From: Candidatus Dormiibacterota bacterium
GTDB lineage: Bacteria; Chloroflexota; Dormibacteria; Aeolococcales; Aeolococcaceae
DNA length: 6,717 bases
Direction of reading: 5' to 3'
Assembly (NCBI GenBank): GCA_003135255.1
Contig: PLAX01000198.1
Coordinates: forward strand, 1-6,717
Numbering within the stretch: the stretch's first letter is position 1; each line of letters opens with the position of its first letter. Positions 1 through 4,887 of the stretch are shown one piece after another. The notes under the pieces are model-generated. The model saw only the letters and a program-made list of their open reading frames with translations. It was not told where the DNA came from and did no database searches. Made by a program: the position numbers and the translations under genes.

Positions 1-148
1 CCTCGGCCTTGCCGATCTTGAAGATCTTGGTCCCGCAGGTGGGGCAGGTGCCGGTCGTGGCCGGTTTGCCGTTCTTCATCGTGATCGCCTGCGCGTCCTT
101 GATCTCAGTCTGCTTCTTGCACTTGAGACAGTAGCCGGAGACTGCCAT
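1..148 (-). CDS. DUF5679-like small zinc-ribbon protein, 3' end beyond window
   Basis: The first 49 codons are visible and the C-terminus lies past the left edge. Two CXXC knuckles are seen: CLKC at residues 7-10 and CPTC at 35-38, the second followed by GTKIFKIGK. Between them is a basic linker with AITMKNGKPA. Four cysteines in this spacing make a zinc ribbon, and the linker plus the TKIF ending match what I recall of the DUF5679 family: short proteins of about 50 to 60 residues of unknown role, possibly nucleic-acid binding. The ATG at 148-146 is chosen because a strong Shine-Dalgarno (AGGAGAGG, 161-154 on this strand) lies 5 to 8 nt upstream and the protein begins just before the first knuckle. 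The gene is divergent from the small membrane protein gene at 401. The family call comes from recognition of the motif, not from a search; function is not known. Confidence 0.85.
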   Translation of the reverse strand, partial: MAVSGYCLKCKKQTEIKDAQAITMKNGKPATTGTCPTCGTKIFKIGKAE

Positions 149-153
149 CGGTT

Positions 154-161
154 CCTCTCCT
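154..161 (-). promoter_or_regulatory. Shine-Dalgarno of the zinc-ribbon gene
   Basis: Read on the minus strand this is AGGAGAGG, ending 5 nt before the ATG at 148. It is the best ribosome binding site in the window and fixes the start of the DUF5679-like gene. Confidence 0.75.
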
Positions 162-169
162 GGATCGGG

Positions 170-231
170 CTGATCGGGCCGGGTCCGCCCGGCGACTTGC
201 CCGGGATTGTAAGCACACTCCGCCCGATCAG
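170..231. repeat. 10-bp inverted repeat around a possible promoter
   Basis: CTGATCGGGC at 170-179 and its exact reverse complement GCCCGATCAG at 222-231 are separated by 42 nt. A third copy of the core, GATCGGGC, abuts at 163-170. The arms flank the possible -10 box at 206-211, one arm near the -35 region and one in the leader of the zinc-ribbon gene. Between them, GCCGGG (178-183) and CCCGGC (188-193) form a 6-bp stem with a 4-nt loop. A regulator binding the repeated GATCGGGC unit is a possible reading, but no regulator is visible. Confidence 0.4.
206..211 (-). promoter_or_regulatory. possible -10 box of the zinc-ribbon gene
   Basis: On the minus strand this reads TACAAT, one base from TATAAT, in an otherwise GC-rich spacer. 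It would start transcription near 199 and leave a leader of about 50 nt containing the stem at 178-193. No good -35 hexamer lies 16 to 18 nt upstream, so the call is weak. Confidence 0.3.
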
Positions 232-234
232 GTT

Positions 235-250
235 GAATTCAGCTGAATTC
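235..250. repeat. 16-bp perfect palindrome
   Basis: GAATTCAGCTGAATTC is its own reverse complement and is AT-rich compared with everything around it. It sits in the divergent intergenic region, about 25 bp upstream of the possible zinc-ribbon -10 box. It could be a dimer-binding operator or a chance palindrome made of two EcoRI-type hexamers around AGCT. Confidence 0.5.
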
Positions 251-315
251 GGACGGTGGCGCGCCGAACACGGCGAAGCGGTGTAACAGCGCGATCAAGC
301 CGACCAGGGACCGTG

Positions 316-359
316 GGGCTCCGGAGCCCTCCCCGGAGGCACCCTGAATTGGGGGTGCC
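316..359. other. two adjacent GC-rich hairpins in the divergent spacer
   Basis: GGGCTCC (316-322) is followed directly by GGAGCCC (323-329), a 14-bp perfect palindrome. Just after it, GGCACCC (338-344) pairs with GGGTGCC (353-359) around an 8-nt loop. No T-run follows on either strand. They lie 42 nt or more before the small membrane protein gene, and may be structured leader RNA, protein-binding sites or a weak terminator. The rest of 251-400 shows nothing else I can support. Confidence 0.35.
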
Positions 360-390
360 GAGGCGCGTAACCGCGGGGGCCTGGGCGACG

Positions 391-397
391 TATACAT
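391..397 (+). promoter_or_regulatory. possible -10 box close to the small gene start
   Basis: TATACAT is the most AT-rich heptamer in this stretch and ends 3 nt before the ATG at 401. No Shine-Dalgarno is present before that ATG. If it is a -10 box, transcription would begin at or very near the start codon, giving a leaderless mRNA. The spacing is a little shorter than usual and no -35 hexamer is evident. Confidence 0.3.
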
Positions 398-400
398 TGC

Positions 401-550
401 ATGACCCTCCACACCGCCAGCTTCCCCACCGAGCCCCGGGTTGCCGCCGGTTACGGGACGGCGAGCCGCCGAGCCATCGTGCTGGCGGTGAGCCTCATCG
501 CCGTGCTGGGAGCGCTCGTCGTGTGGGGGCTGTCCGCCCTCGTCGGCTAA
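401..550 (+). CDS. small single-pass membrane protein, 49 aa, unknown function
   Basis: This short reading frame encodes 49 residues. Residues 1-24 are polar with scattered Pro and Gly and end in an Arg-Arg pair (23-24). Residues 25-48 form one uninterrupted hydrophobic helix (AIVLAVSLIAVLGALVVWGL and four more residues) that ends almost at the C-terminus. The basic pair before the helix favours an N-in, C-out tail-anchored-like topology. Coding support: 45 of 49 codons end in G or C, which is expected of a real gene here and not of a random frame, and a strong hairpin pair follows the stop. No Shine-Dalgarno precedes the ATG; a TATACAT box does. There is no cleavage site after the helix, so an anchored protein is likelier than a secreted one. 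I recognise no family. It converges on the bactofilin gene with the terminator hairpins between them; a link to bactofilin is only a guess from position. Confidence 0.6.
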   Translation: MTLHTASFPTEPRVAAGYGTASRRAIVLAVSLIAVLGALVVWGLSALVG

Positions 551-555
551 GCAAG

Positions 556-579
556 CCCCACGCCGCAGGCGGCGCGGGG
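556..579. terminator. first hairpin of a tandem convergent terminator
   Basis: CCCC (556-559) and CGCCG (561-565) pair with CGGCG (570-574) and GGGG (576-579), with one A/C mismatch and a 4-nt CAGG loop. It begins 6 nt after the stop of the small membrane protein gene. There is no clear T-run, as is common in GC-rich genomes. Confidence 0.5.
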
Positions 580-595
580 ACGCCCCTCTACGCAA

Positions 596-630
596 AGAGG
601 CCGCGCCGCCCTGACGGCGACGCGGCCTCT
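596..630. terminator. second, stronger hairpin; bidirectional terminator candidate
   Basis: AGAGGCCGCG (596-605) pairs perfectly over 10 bp with CGCGGCCTCT (621-630), and CCG/CGG at 606-608 and 615-617 can extend the stem past a bulge. It lies between the convergent stops of the small membrane protein gene (550) and the bactofilin gene (648), so it can end transcription from both sides. Read on the minus strand the stem is followed by TTGCG, a very short T-tract. Confidence 0.65.
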
Positions 631-647
631 CCTCGCGAAACGGGCTC

Positions 648-1070
648 CTAGCTCTCGCCGCCCATCATCGCGATCGATCCGTTGAAGGTGGCCCCATCCT
701 CGACGTGGAGCTTACCCACCCGGATGCTCCCCTGGAGGTACCCGGAACCGGCAAGGCGGAGCCGCTGCTGAGCGGTGACCTCGCCCTCGACCCGGCCGCG
801 GATGCTCAGGTTGCGGCACTCGAGCCGGGCCTTGACGACGGCAGAGGCTTCGACGGTCACGTCGCCGGTGGTGATCACCTCACCGTCGATGCTGCCGAAC
901 ACGACCAGGTCGCTGCGAATGATCAACTTCCCCTCGAGGCGGTCATCGGCGCCGAGGGTGACCGTGCCACCGCTAGAGTTCTCGCCGGTACGCTTTCCGT
1001 CCGGTTTGGATGTCACCACTGACTCTTTCGCCTCCGGGGTTGCGTTGATCTTGTCTGCGGTCTGGTCCAT
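648..1070 (-). CDS. bactofilin family cytoskeletal protein
   Basis: The product is 140 residues, a usual length for bactofilins (DUF583). The first 35 or so residues are polar and disordered-looking (many Lys, Glu, Thr, Ser). Residues about 36-136 are a run of short beta-helix rungs with the typical Gly and small-residue spacing: LEGKLIIRSDLVVFGSIDGE, then TTGDVTVEASAVVKARLECR, then SIRGRVEGEVTA and GYLQGSIRVGKLHVEDGATF. A short GGES tail ends the protein. Known members polymerise without nucleotide into membrane-associated filaments that position cell-wall or polarity proteins. No membrane segment is seen, so this one is cytosolic or peripheral. The ATG at 1070-1068 has GAAGGA 7 nt upstream (1083-1078 on this strand). 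That ribosome site lies inside the coding region of the divergent methyltransferase gene, whose ATG overlaps this one by two bases. The partner protein is not evident. Confidence 0.93.
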   Translation of the reverse strand: MDQTADKINATPEAKESVVTSKPDGKRTGENSSGGTVTLGADDRLEGKLIIRSDLVVFGSIDGEVITTGDVTVEASAVVKARLECRNLSIRGRVEGEVTAQQRLRLAGSGYLQGSIRVGKLHVEDGATFNGSIAMMGGES

Positions 1071-1071
1071 G
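1068..1071. other. overlapping divergent start codons (CATG)
   Basis: The tetramer CATG serves as ATG on both strands: bactofilin at 1070-1068 and methyltransferase at 1069-1071. There is no intergenic DNA, so each promoter must lie in the other gene's coding sequence. The bactofilin side has a Shine-Dalgarno; the methyltransferase side has none. Confidence 0.6.
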
Positions 1072-1983
1072 TCTGAATCCTTCCCCTACGCCAACGGACA
1101 GGCTCGTCAGTCTACCGCTCCGGTACCCCCTTACCCCCCCGATCGGGAGTGGCCGTCGGCGACTCGTTACGCTCGCCACCTCGAGGCCTACTACGACGCC
1201 GTCAACCACGCCTACGACGACTGGTCCTCGGGCATCCACCGCCGGCTGGGCGCCCGCCTGGTCGAGATCGCCTCGCCTCTTCCCGGCGAGCGCCTGCTCG
1301 ACGTCGGCTGCGGCACCGGCCTGGTCACCCAGATGGCGGCCGAGCGGGTGGGCACCTCGGGCGAGGTTTTCGGAGTGGACATCGCCAAACGCCTCCTGGA
1401 GGTCGCCCAGCTGCGCGCCTCCCCCCATGTGCGCTTCTTCCACGTCCCCGCCGAGGCGCTGGTCTTCAGCGACTGCACGTTCGACGTGGTCACCATCGGC
1501 GACGCCCTCCCCTACCTCTCCGACCCGCGACGCGCCCTCGAGGAGGCGCATCGGGTGCTCCGGCGCGGCTCTCGGATCGCCGTCTCCGTGATCGACCGTG
1601 CCCTGACGACGCCCGCCCAGGAGGTGTTCTACGAGCGGCTCCTGGCCCTGGAGCTTCGGCACCCCGTGGTGGTCCCCCGCCCCCCCGGCGACCGGAACCG
1701 GTTGGGCGAGCCTGAGGTGCTCGCCCGCCTGCTCGCGTCCGCCGGCTTCACCGACGTCGTGACCACGATCATGGTGACCGGGGGGAGAGCGGCGACGGCA
1801 CGGGAGTGGACCGACCTGATGATGGGGGCGGGACCCTCGTCCCACGCGCTGCTCTCCGTCCTGGGGCCGTCGGTCCGGGCGGACTTCGAATCCGACCTCA
1901 CCGAACGGATGGAACAGCTCGGAGAGGACGAGGCCTTCCGCTACCACCATCCGTTCACCTTGGCGGAGGCCATCCGCCCCTGA
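1069..1983 (+). CDS. class I SAM-dependent methyltransferase
   Basis: The product is 304 residues. Motif I, LLDVGCGTG, is at 76-84 and binds SAM; the acidic residue closing beta-2 is Asp104 in EVFGVD; the motif II/III region FDVVTIGDALPYLSDP is at 138-153, followed by the ALEEAHRVLRRG helix and turn typical of UbiE/COQ5-like enzymes. This is a cytosolic Rossmann-fold methyltransferase. The C-terminal 100 residues probably form the acceptor lid and give no hint of substrate. The N-terminal 30 residues are Pro-rich and look unstructured; recognisable similarity begins near ARHLEAYYDAVNHAYDDW (34-51). The ATG at 1069 is chosen because no other ATG, GTG or TTG occurs in frame before motif I; in-frame TTG codons exist farther upstream but lie deep in the bactofilin gene. 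No Shine-Dalgarno is visible, and a C7 run (1134-1140) could hide an indel. The domain is certain, the start less so, the substrate unknown. Confidence 0.88.
   Translation: MSESFPYANGQARQSTAPVPPYPPDREWPSATRYARHLEAYYDAVNHAYDDWSSGIHRRLGARLVEIASPLPGERLLDVGCGTGLVTQMAAERVGTSGEVFGVDIAKRLLEVAQLRASPHVRFFHVPAEALVFSDCTFDVVTIGDALPYLSDPRRALEEAHRVLRRGSRIAVSVIDRALTTPAQEVFYERLLALELRHPVVVPRPPGDRNRLGEPEVLARLLASAGFTDVVTTIMVTGGRAATAREWTDLMMGAGPSSHALLSVLGPSVRADFESDLTERMEQLGEDEAFRYHHPFTLAEAIRP
1078..1083 (-). promoter_or_regulatory. Shine-Dalgarno of bactofilin, inside the methyltransferase gene
   Basis: On the minus strand this reads GAAGGA with a 7-nt spacer to the bactofilin ATG. It supports that start and shows that the bactofilin leader lies inside the opposing gene. 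A TAGACT hexamer at 1114-1109 on the minus strand is a weak -10 candidate. Confidence 0.55.
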
Positions 1984-2032
1984 GGAGTGGACGGCGCCGA
2001 CACCGGTCAGCCCTCCCGAAGGCCGCCCCGAG

Positions 2033-2072
2033 GCCGCCCCGCAGCCGCACCGGAAGGCGAAGGCGGGGTGGC
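2033..2072 (+). terminator. terminator-like stem after the methyltransferase gene
   Basis: GCCGCCCCGC (2033-2042) can pair with GCGGGGTGGC (2063-2072) over 10 positions, including one G-U pair, with a 20-nt loop. It begins 50 nt after the methyltransferase stop and has no T-run. The spacer 1984-2152 also holds a direct repeat, GGCCGCCCCG at 2021-2030 and again at 2032-2041; nothing else is supported there. Confidence 0.35.
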
Positions 2073-2134
2073 GGGCTCTGGGCGCCACGGCGCGGTCACG
2101 ATGGCGCGACGGCTCTCGGCCGATCGCGAAGGCA

Positions 2135-2145
2135 GCCGTACCATC
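2135..2145 (+). promoter_or_regulatory. promoter-like motif before the first glycosyltransferase gene
   Basis: GCCGTACCATC contains TACCAT (2139-2144), a TANNNT-type -10 hexamer, placed 8 nt before the ATG at 2153. That distance would put the transcription start at the start codon. No Shine-Dalgarno is present. The same 11-mer occurs at 3526-3536 before the second glycosyltransferase gene. No -35 consensus is seen. Confidence 0.45.
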
Positions 2146-2152
2146 CGCCCCA

Positions 2153-3511
2153 ATGACCGGCCGGGTGGCGCAAGCAGGGCGTACCTCGTGGCGGTCGCTG
2201 GCGGCGTGCGCGGAGCGACTGGCTCGGATGCCTCGCTTTGAACGCCTTGCACGCGTGGCGATCGCAGCGGCCGTGGCGGCCTGCGTCGCCCTGGTCGCCG
2301 TCAACTTCGTCCTCGCCCCGCTCACCGGCCACTTTACGGGCTGGTTCGAGGACTTCGGCCCCATCCTGGCCGCGGGTCGCGCCGCCAATGCCGGCGCCGA
2401 TCCTTACGCGGGATTCATCGCCAACGCGCCGACGTCGCTCGTCACCAACCTCGGTTTCGATTACATGCCCCTGGTCGCCGTGCTGGCCAGGCCACTGGCG
2501 GCCCTGCCGTACGCCGTGGCACAGACGATCTGGCTCTGGTGCATCCTGGCCGCCAACGTCGCGGGGGCGATCATCGTCGCCCGCGAAACCCTGCCGGCCA
2601 CGTGGCCGCGGACGAGCATCGGATTCGCCGCCGCGATCGTCTTCGCGCCCATGGTCTACAACGTCTGGCACGGGCAGATGAATGCGTTCGTCTTCCTCAG
2701 CCTGGCCATAGCGCTGCGCTCATGGCTGAGGGGGGACCAGGTGGGGTGCGGTCTGGCTCTGGGTCTCGGTGGGGTCGCCAAGGTCGCCCCGGCGGCACTC
2801 CTGCTGCTGCTCCTGCGCCGTCGCTGGTGGCCTGGGTTCCTGGCCGGCGCCGGCACGCTGGTGGGGTCCCTCGTGGCGGGCGGCGTGCTGCTCGGCTTTG
2901 ATCGGGTCCGGGAATGGCTCACCAGTGTCCTTCCCGTCCTGAGCCGCGCCGACGGCTGGTACTTCAACGAGAGCCTGGGGGCCCTGATCAGCCGGACGGC
3001 GGGGCACAACGTCTTCCGGCTCGATCCCCCAGACCCCGCCCTGCAGCTCGCCGTGACCGTCGCGTCCGCGGGCTGCCTCATCGCTGCCGTCTGGGCGGTT
3101 CGAAGCGGAACCGCGTCCACCGAGCGGCGCCAGATCGAATTCGGAGCCGCGGTGACCGCCATGGTGCTGGCGGGCTCGATCGCGTGGTGGGACGATTACT
3201 CGAGCCTGCTGATCCCGCTGCTCGCCATCGCCGGGCTGGTCGCCCGCAGAGAGGCCTCCCGGCCCCTCATCTTCGCCGGCGTCGCCGTCTTCCTGGTCGC
3301 CGGCGTCGCCGCCCCGGCATTCCTGGGGTCGGGTGGCACCGGCTGGGTTCCCAGCACCTTCGGCACGGCCTGGTGGCTACCCGCCCTGCAGTTGGACTCC
3401 CTCCCCGCATGGACGGCGCTCGCCCTGCTGGTCGCGCTCCTCGTGACCCTCGCACGGGGAGGCGCCTGGTCTGGGCCGCGGGCCGGTCACGAAGGCGCGA
3501 CGGGCTCCTAG
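2153..3511 (+). CDS. GT87-type membrane glycosyltransferase (first of a tandem pair)
   Basis: The product is 452 residues, with about 11 or 12 hydrophobic segments by eye, starting at 35-56. After the first helix comes PLTGHFTGWFEDF (56-68); Asp67 matches the conserved acidic residue that is catalytic in PimE-like GT-C enzymes. Other family marks are the GADPY turn (81-85), the FAPMVYNVWHGQMNAF segment (164-179), RGD before a glycine-rich helix (193-195) and RRRWW (222-226). GT87 (DUF2029) members use polyprenyl-phosphate sugars, often mannose, on the outer membrane face; donor and acceptor here are inferred only. The ATG at 2153 is preferred over Met26 because a TACCAT box sits 8 nt upstream, as it does for the next gene; Met26 would still keep all helices. 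The usual YPPF motif after the PY turn is replaced by DYMPL (103-107), so specificity may have drifted. The last 20 residues are a polar tail. Confidence 0.85.
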   Translation: MTGRVAQAGRTSWRSLAACAERLARMPRFERLARVAIAAAVAACVALVAVNFVLAPLTGHFTGWFEDFGPILAAGRAANAGADPYAGFIANAPTSLVTNLGFDYMPLVAVLARPLAALPYAVAQTIWLWCILAANVAGAIIVARETLPATWPRTSIGFAAAIVFAPMVYNVWHGQMNAFVFLSLAIALRSWLRGDQVGCGLALGLGGVAKVAPAALLLLLLRRRWWPGFLAGAGTLVGSLVAGGVLLGFDRVREWLTSVLPVLSRADGWYFNESLGALISRTAGHNVFRLDPPDPALQLAVTVASAGCLIAAVWAVRSGTASTERRQIEFGAAVTAMVLAGSIAWWDDYSSLLIPLLAIAGLVARREASRPLIFAGVAVFLVAGVAAPAFLGSGGTGWVPSTFGTAWWLPALQLDSLPAWTALALLVALLVTLARGGAWSGPRAGHEGATGS

Positions 3512-3525
3512 CCGAAGTGGTGGTG

Positions 3526-3536
3526 GCCGTACCATC
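3526..3536 (+). promoter_or_regulatory. promoter-like motif before the second glycosyltransferase gene
   Basis: GCCGTACCATC repeats the 11-mer found before the first glycosyltransferase gene. TACCAT (3530-3535) ends 7 nt before the GTG at 3543, again consistent with a leaderless transcript. The gap between the two genes is only 31 nt, so this gene may be read both from here and by read-through. Confidence 0.45.
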
Positions 3537-3542
3537 GCGCCC

Positions 3543-4874
3543 GTGATCACGCGTGTGGCGGCGACACGCGCCGTCCAATTTCACCAGCGCTCCCCACGGC
3601 TGCGGCGCATCCGCCTCCTCCTGCTCCTGGCGGCGGCCGCCATCTCCGCGGTGGCCGTCTCGTCCTTCGTGATCGGCCCGCTGACGGGGCACTTCGCTGG
3701 AACGTTCGAGGACTTCGCGGCGTACCTGGGAGCGGCTCGGTCGATGGCCGCCGGCGGCTCGCCCTACGCGGCCTTCAGCTCTGTCCCCGTGACCGAGACG
3801 GGCTTCGTGTACCCGCCCTTCGGCGCGCTTCTGGTCCACCCGCTGGCGCTGCTCAGCACCCGGGCGGCGATGGTCGTCTGGCTGTGGCTCACCCTCGCCT
3901 GCGCCGTCACCGGTGCCATCGTGGTCGCCCGCACCGCCCTGCCGAAGTCGTGGCCGAGAGTCGAGCTGGCGATCCTGGCAGCCGTGGCGTTCGCCCCGGC
4001 CACCTACAACTACTGGCACGGACAGATCAATCCGGCGATCTTCCTCCTGCTCGCGATCTCGTACTGGGCCTACGTCCGCGATCGCCAGGTGACCGCCGGC
4101 ATCCTCCTCGGTCTGGCCGCCGGGATCAAGATCGCCCCGGTCGTCTTCCTGATCGTGCTGATCCGGCGCCGCTGGTGGCGCGGAACCGCTGCGATGGTGT
4201 CGACCGGCGTGGTCACCCTGATCCTGGGAACCGTCGCCGTGGGGGGCGCGGCGACGATCACCTTCGTGACCAAGGTCTTGCCCGGCCTCAACCGCGCCAC
4301 GGGGTGGATCTACGACCAGTCACTGGGCGGAGCCATCAGCCGCGTGGCGCGCCAATCGATCCTGGTGGTGCAGCCGACCTCCTGGCCGGTTCAGGTCGCC
4401 AACGTGGTGGCCGGACTGCTCGTCCTGGGGCTTGCGGCCTGGGTCATCCGGCCGGAGTGGCGGTGTCGCGAGGAGAGGGGGGCGGAATTCGGGCTGGCGA
4501 TCACTGCGATGCTGCTGGCCGGCGGCATCGCCTGGTACCCGCATTTCGTGCACCTCATCATCCCGTTCTTCTGCGTGCTCGGCCTGGTCGCCACGGGGGG
4601 ATGGCGCGCGGAGCGGTCGACCGCCCTCGCCGCTCTGGGGGTGCTGATCGTCTTCGGGCTCGTCGCCCCCCTGGCGATCTCCGACCTCAGCATGAACGGG
4701 ATCGTGGCGGTCAGCCGGACACCGGCCTGGTGGCCCTTCCTCCAGCTCTGCTCGCTCCCCTGCTTCAGCGCCCTGTGGCTGGCGATCGCCCTGGCCCGGA
4801 GGCTGCGGCCGGGCGCCGCGCCAGCCGATTCACCCGCTCGTGACGACGCGCCGGCCGTGGGGGCGACCGCGTAG
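3543..4874 (+). CDS. GT87-type membrane glycosyltransferase (second of a tandem pair)
   Basis: The product is 443 residues and is clearly a paralogue of the upstream protein along its whole length: GPLTGHFAGTFEDF (45-58, with Asp57 as the probable catalytic acid), GGSPY (71-75), VYPPFGALLVHPLALL (89-104), FAPATYNYWHGQINPAIF (150-167), IRRRWW (207-212), GWIYDQSLGGAISR (254-267) and FGLAITAMLLAGGIAW (316-331). Unlike its neighbour it keeps the family's YPPF motif, so it may be the more typical enzyme. About 11 or 12 membrane segments are expected; the last 20 residues are a Pro/Ala/Asp-rich soluble tail. The GTG at 3543 is chosen for the TACCAT box 7 nt upstream; a second GTG at codon 5 is possible and would hardly change the protein. 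The probable reaction is transfer of a sugar from a polyprenyl-phosphate carrier to an extracytoplasmic glycolipid or glycan. Its stop lies 5 nt from that of the convergent EF-G-like gene. Confidence 0.87.
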   Translation: MITRVAATRAVQFHQRSPRLRRIRLLLLLAAAAISAVAVSSFVIGPLTGHFAGTFEDFAAYLGAARSMAAGGSPYAAFSSVPVTETGFVYPPFGALLVHPLALLSTRAAMVVWLWLTLACAVTGAIVVARTALPKSWPRVELAILAAVAFAPATYNYWHGQINPAIFLLLAISYWAYVRDRQVTAGILLGLAAGIKIAPVVFLIVLIRRRWWRGTAAMVSTGVVTLILGTVAVGGAATITFVTKVLPGLNRATGWIYDQSLGGAISRVARQSILVVQPTSWPVQVANVVAGLLVLGLAAWVIRPEWRCREERGAEFGLAITAMLLAGGIAWYPHFVHLIIPFFCVLGLVATGGWRAERSTALAALGVLIVFGLVAPLAISDLSMNGIVAVSRTPAWWPFLQLCSLPCFSALWLAIALARRLRPGAAPADSPARDDAPAVGATA

Positions 4875-4887
4875 GCGGCTCACGCGG
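4867..4887. terminator. small hairpin spanning both convergent stop codons
   Basis: CCGCGT (4867-4872) pairs with ACGCGG (4882-4887) around a 9-nt loop. The hairpin covers parts of both stop codons: TAG of the glycosyltransferase gene (4872-4874) and the minus-strand TGA of the EF-G-like gene (4882-4880). One mismatch outward, two more pairs can form. Short and without T-runs, it is at best a weak shared terminator. Confidence 0.3.

Noticed and set aside
239..595. Minus-strand frame of 118 codons opposite the small membrane protein gene
   Set aside because: It is Arg/Gly-rich with no domain, crosses the palindrome and the terminator hairpins, and competes with a plus-strand frame that has much better codon structure.
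775..1068. Extension of the methyltransferase reading frame upstream to an ATG at 775
   Set aside because: It would lie wholly antisense to the well-supported bactofilin gene and adds a region with no methyltransferase character; the frame is open there because of GC-rich codon structure on the opposite strand.
1126..1140. Possible G-quadruplex on the minus strand from two G-runs
   Set aside because: Only two strong G-runs are close together; a third and fourth of three or more are not present nearby.
1987..2241. Plus-strand frame in the spacer before the first glycosyltransferase gene, including an ATG at 2101
   Set aside because: It overlaps the glycosyltransferase start in another frame, lacks a ribosome site and encodes Arg/Gly/Pro-rich sequence with no recognisable domain.
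973..2388. Long minus-strand frame of 471 codons opposite the methyltransferase
   Set aside because: The product is low-complexity Arg/Gly/Ala/His sequence without motifs and mirrors the coding strand; a typical antisense shadow in GC-rich DNA.
3542..3551. 10-bp palindrome CGTGATCACG over the GTG start of the second glycosyltransferase gene
   Set aside because: Short, not extendable and inside coding sequence; palindromes of this length are expected by chance in several kilobases.
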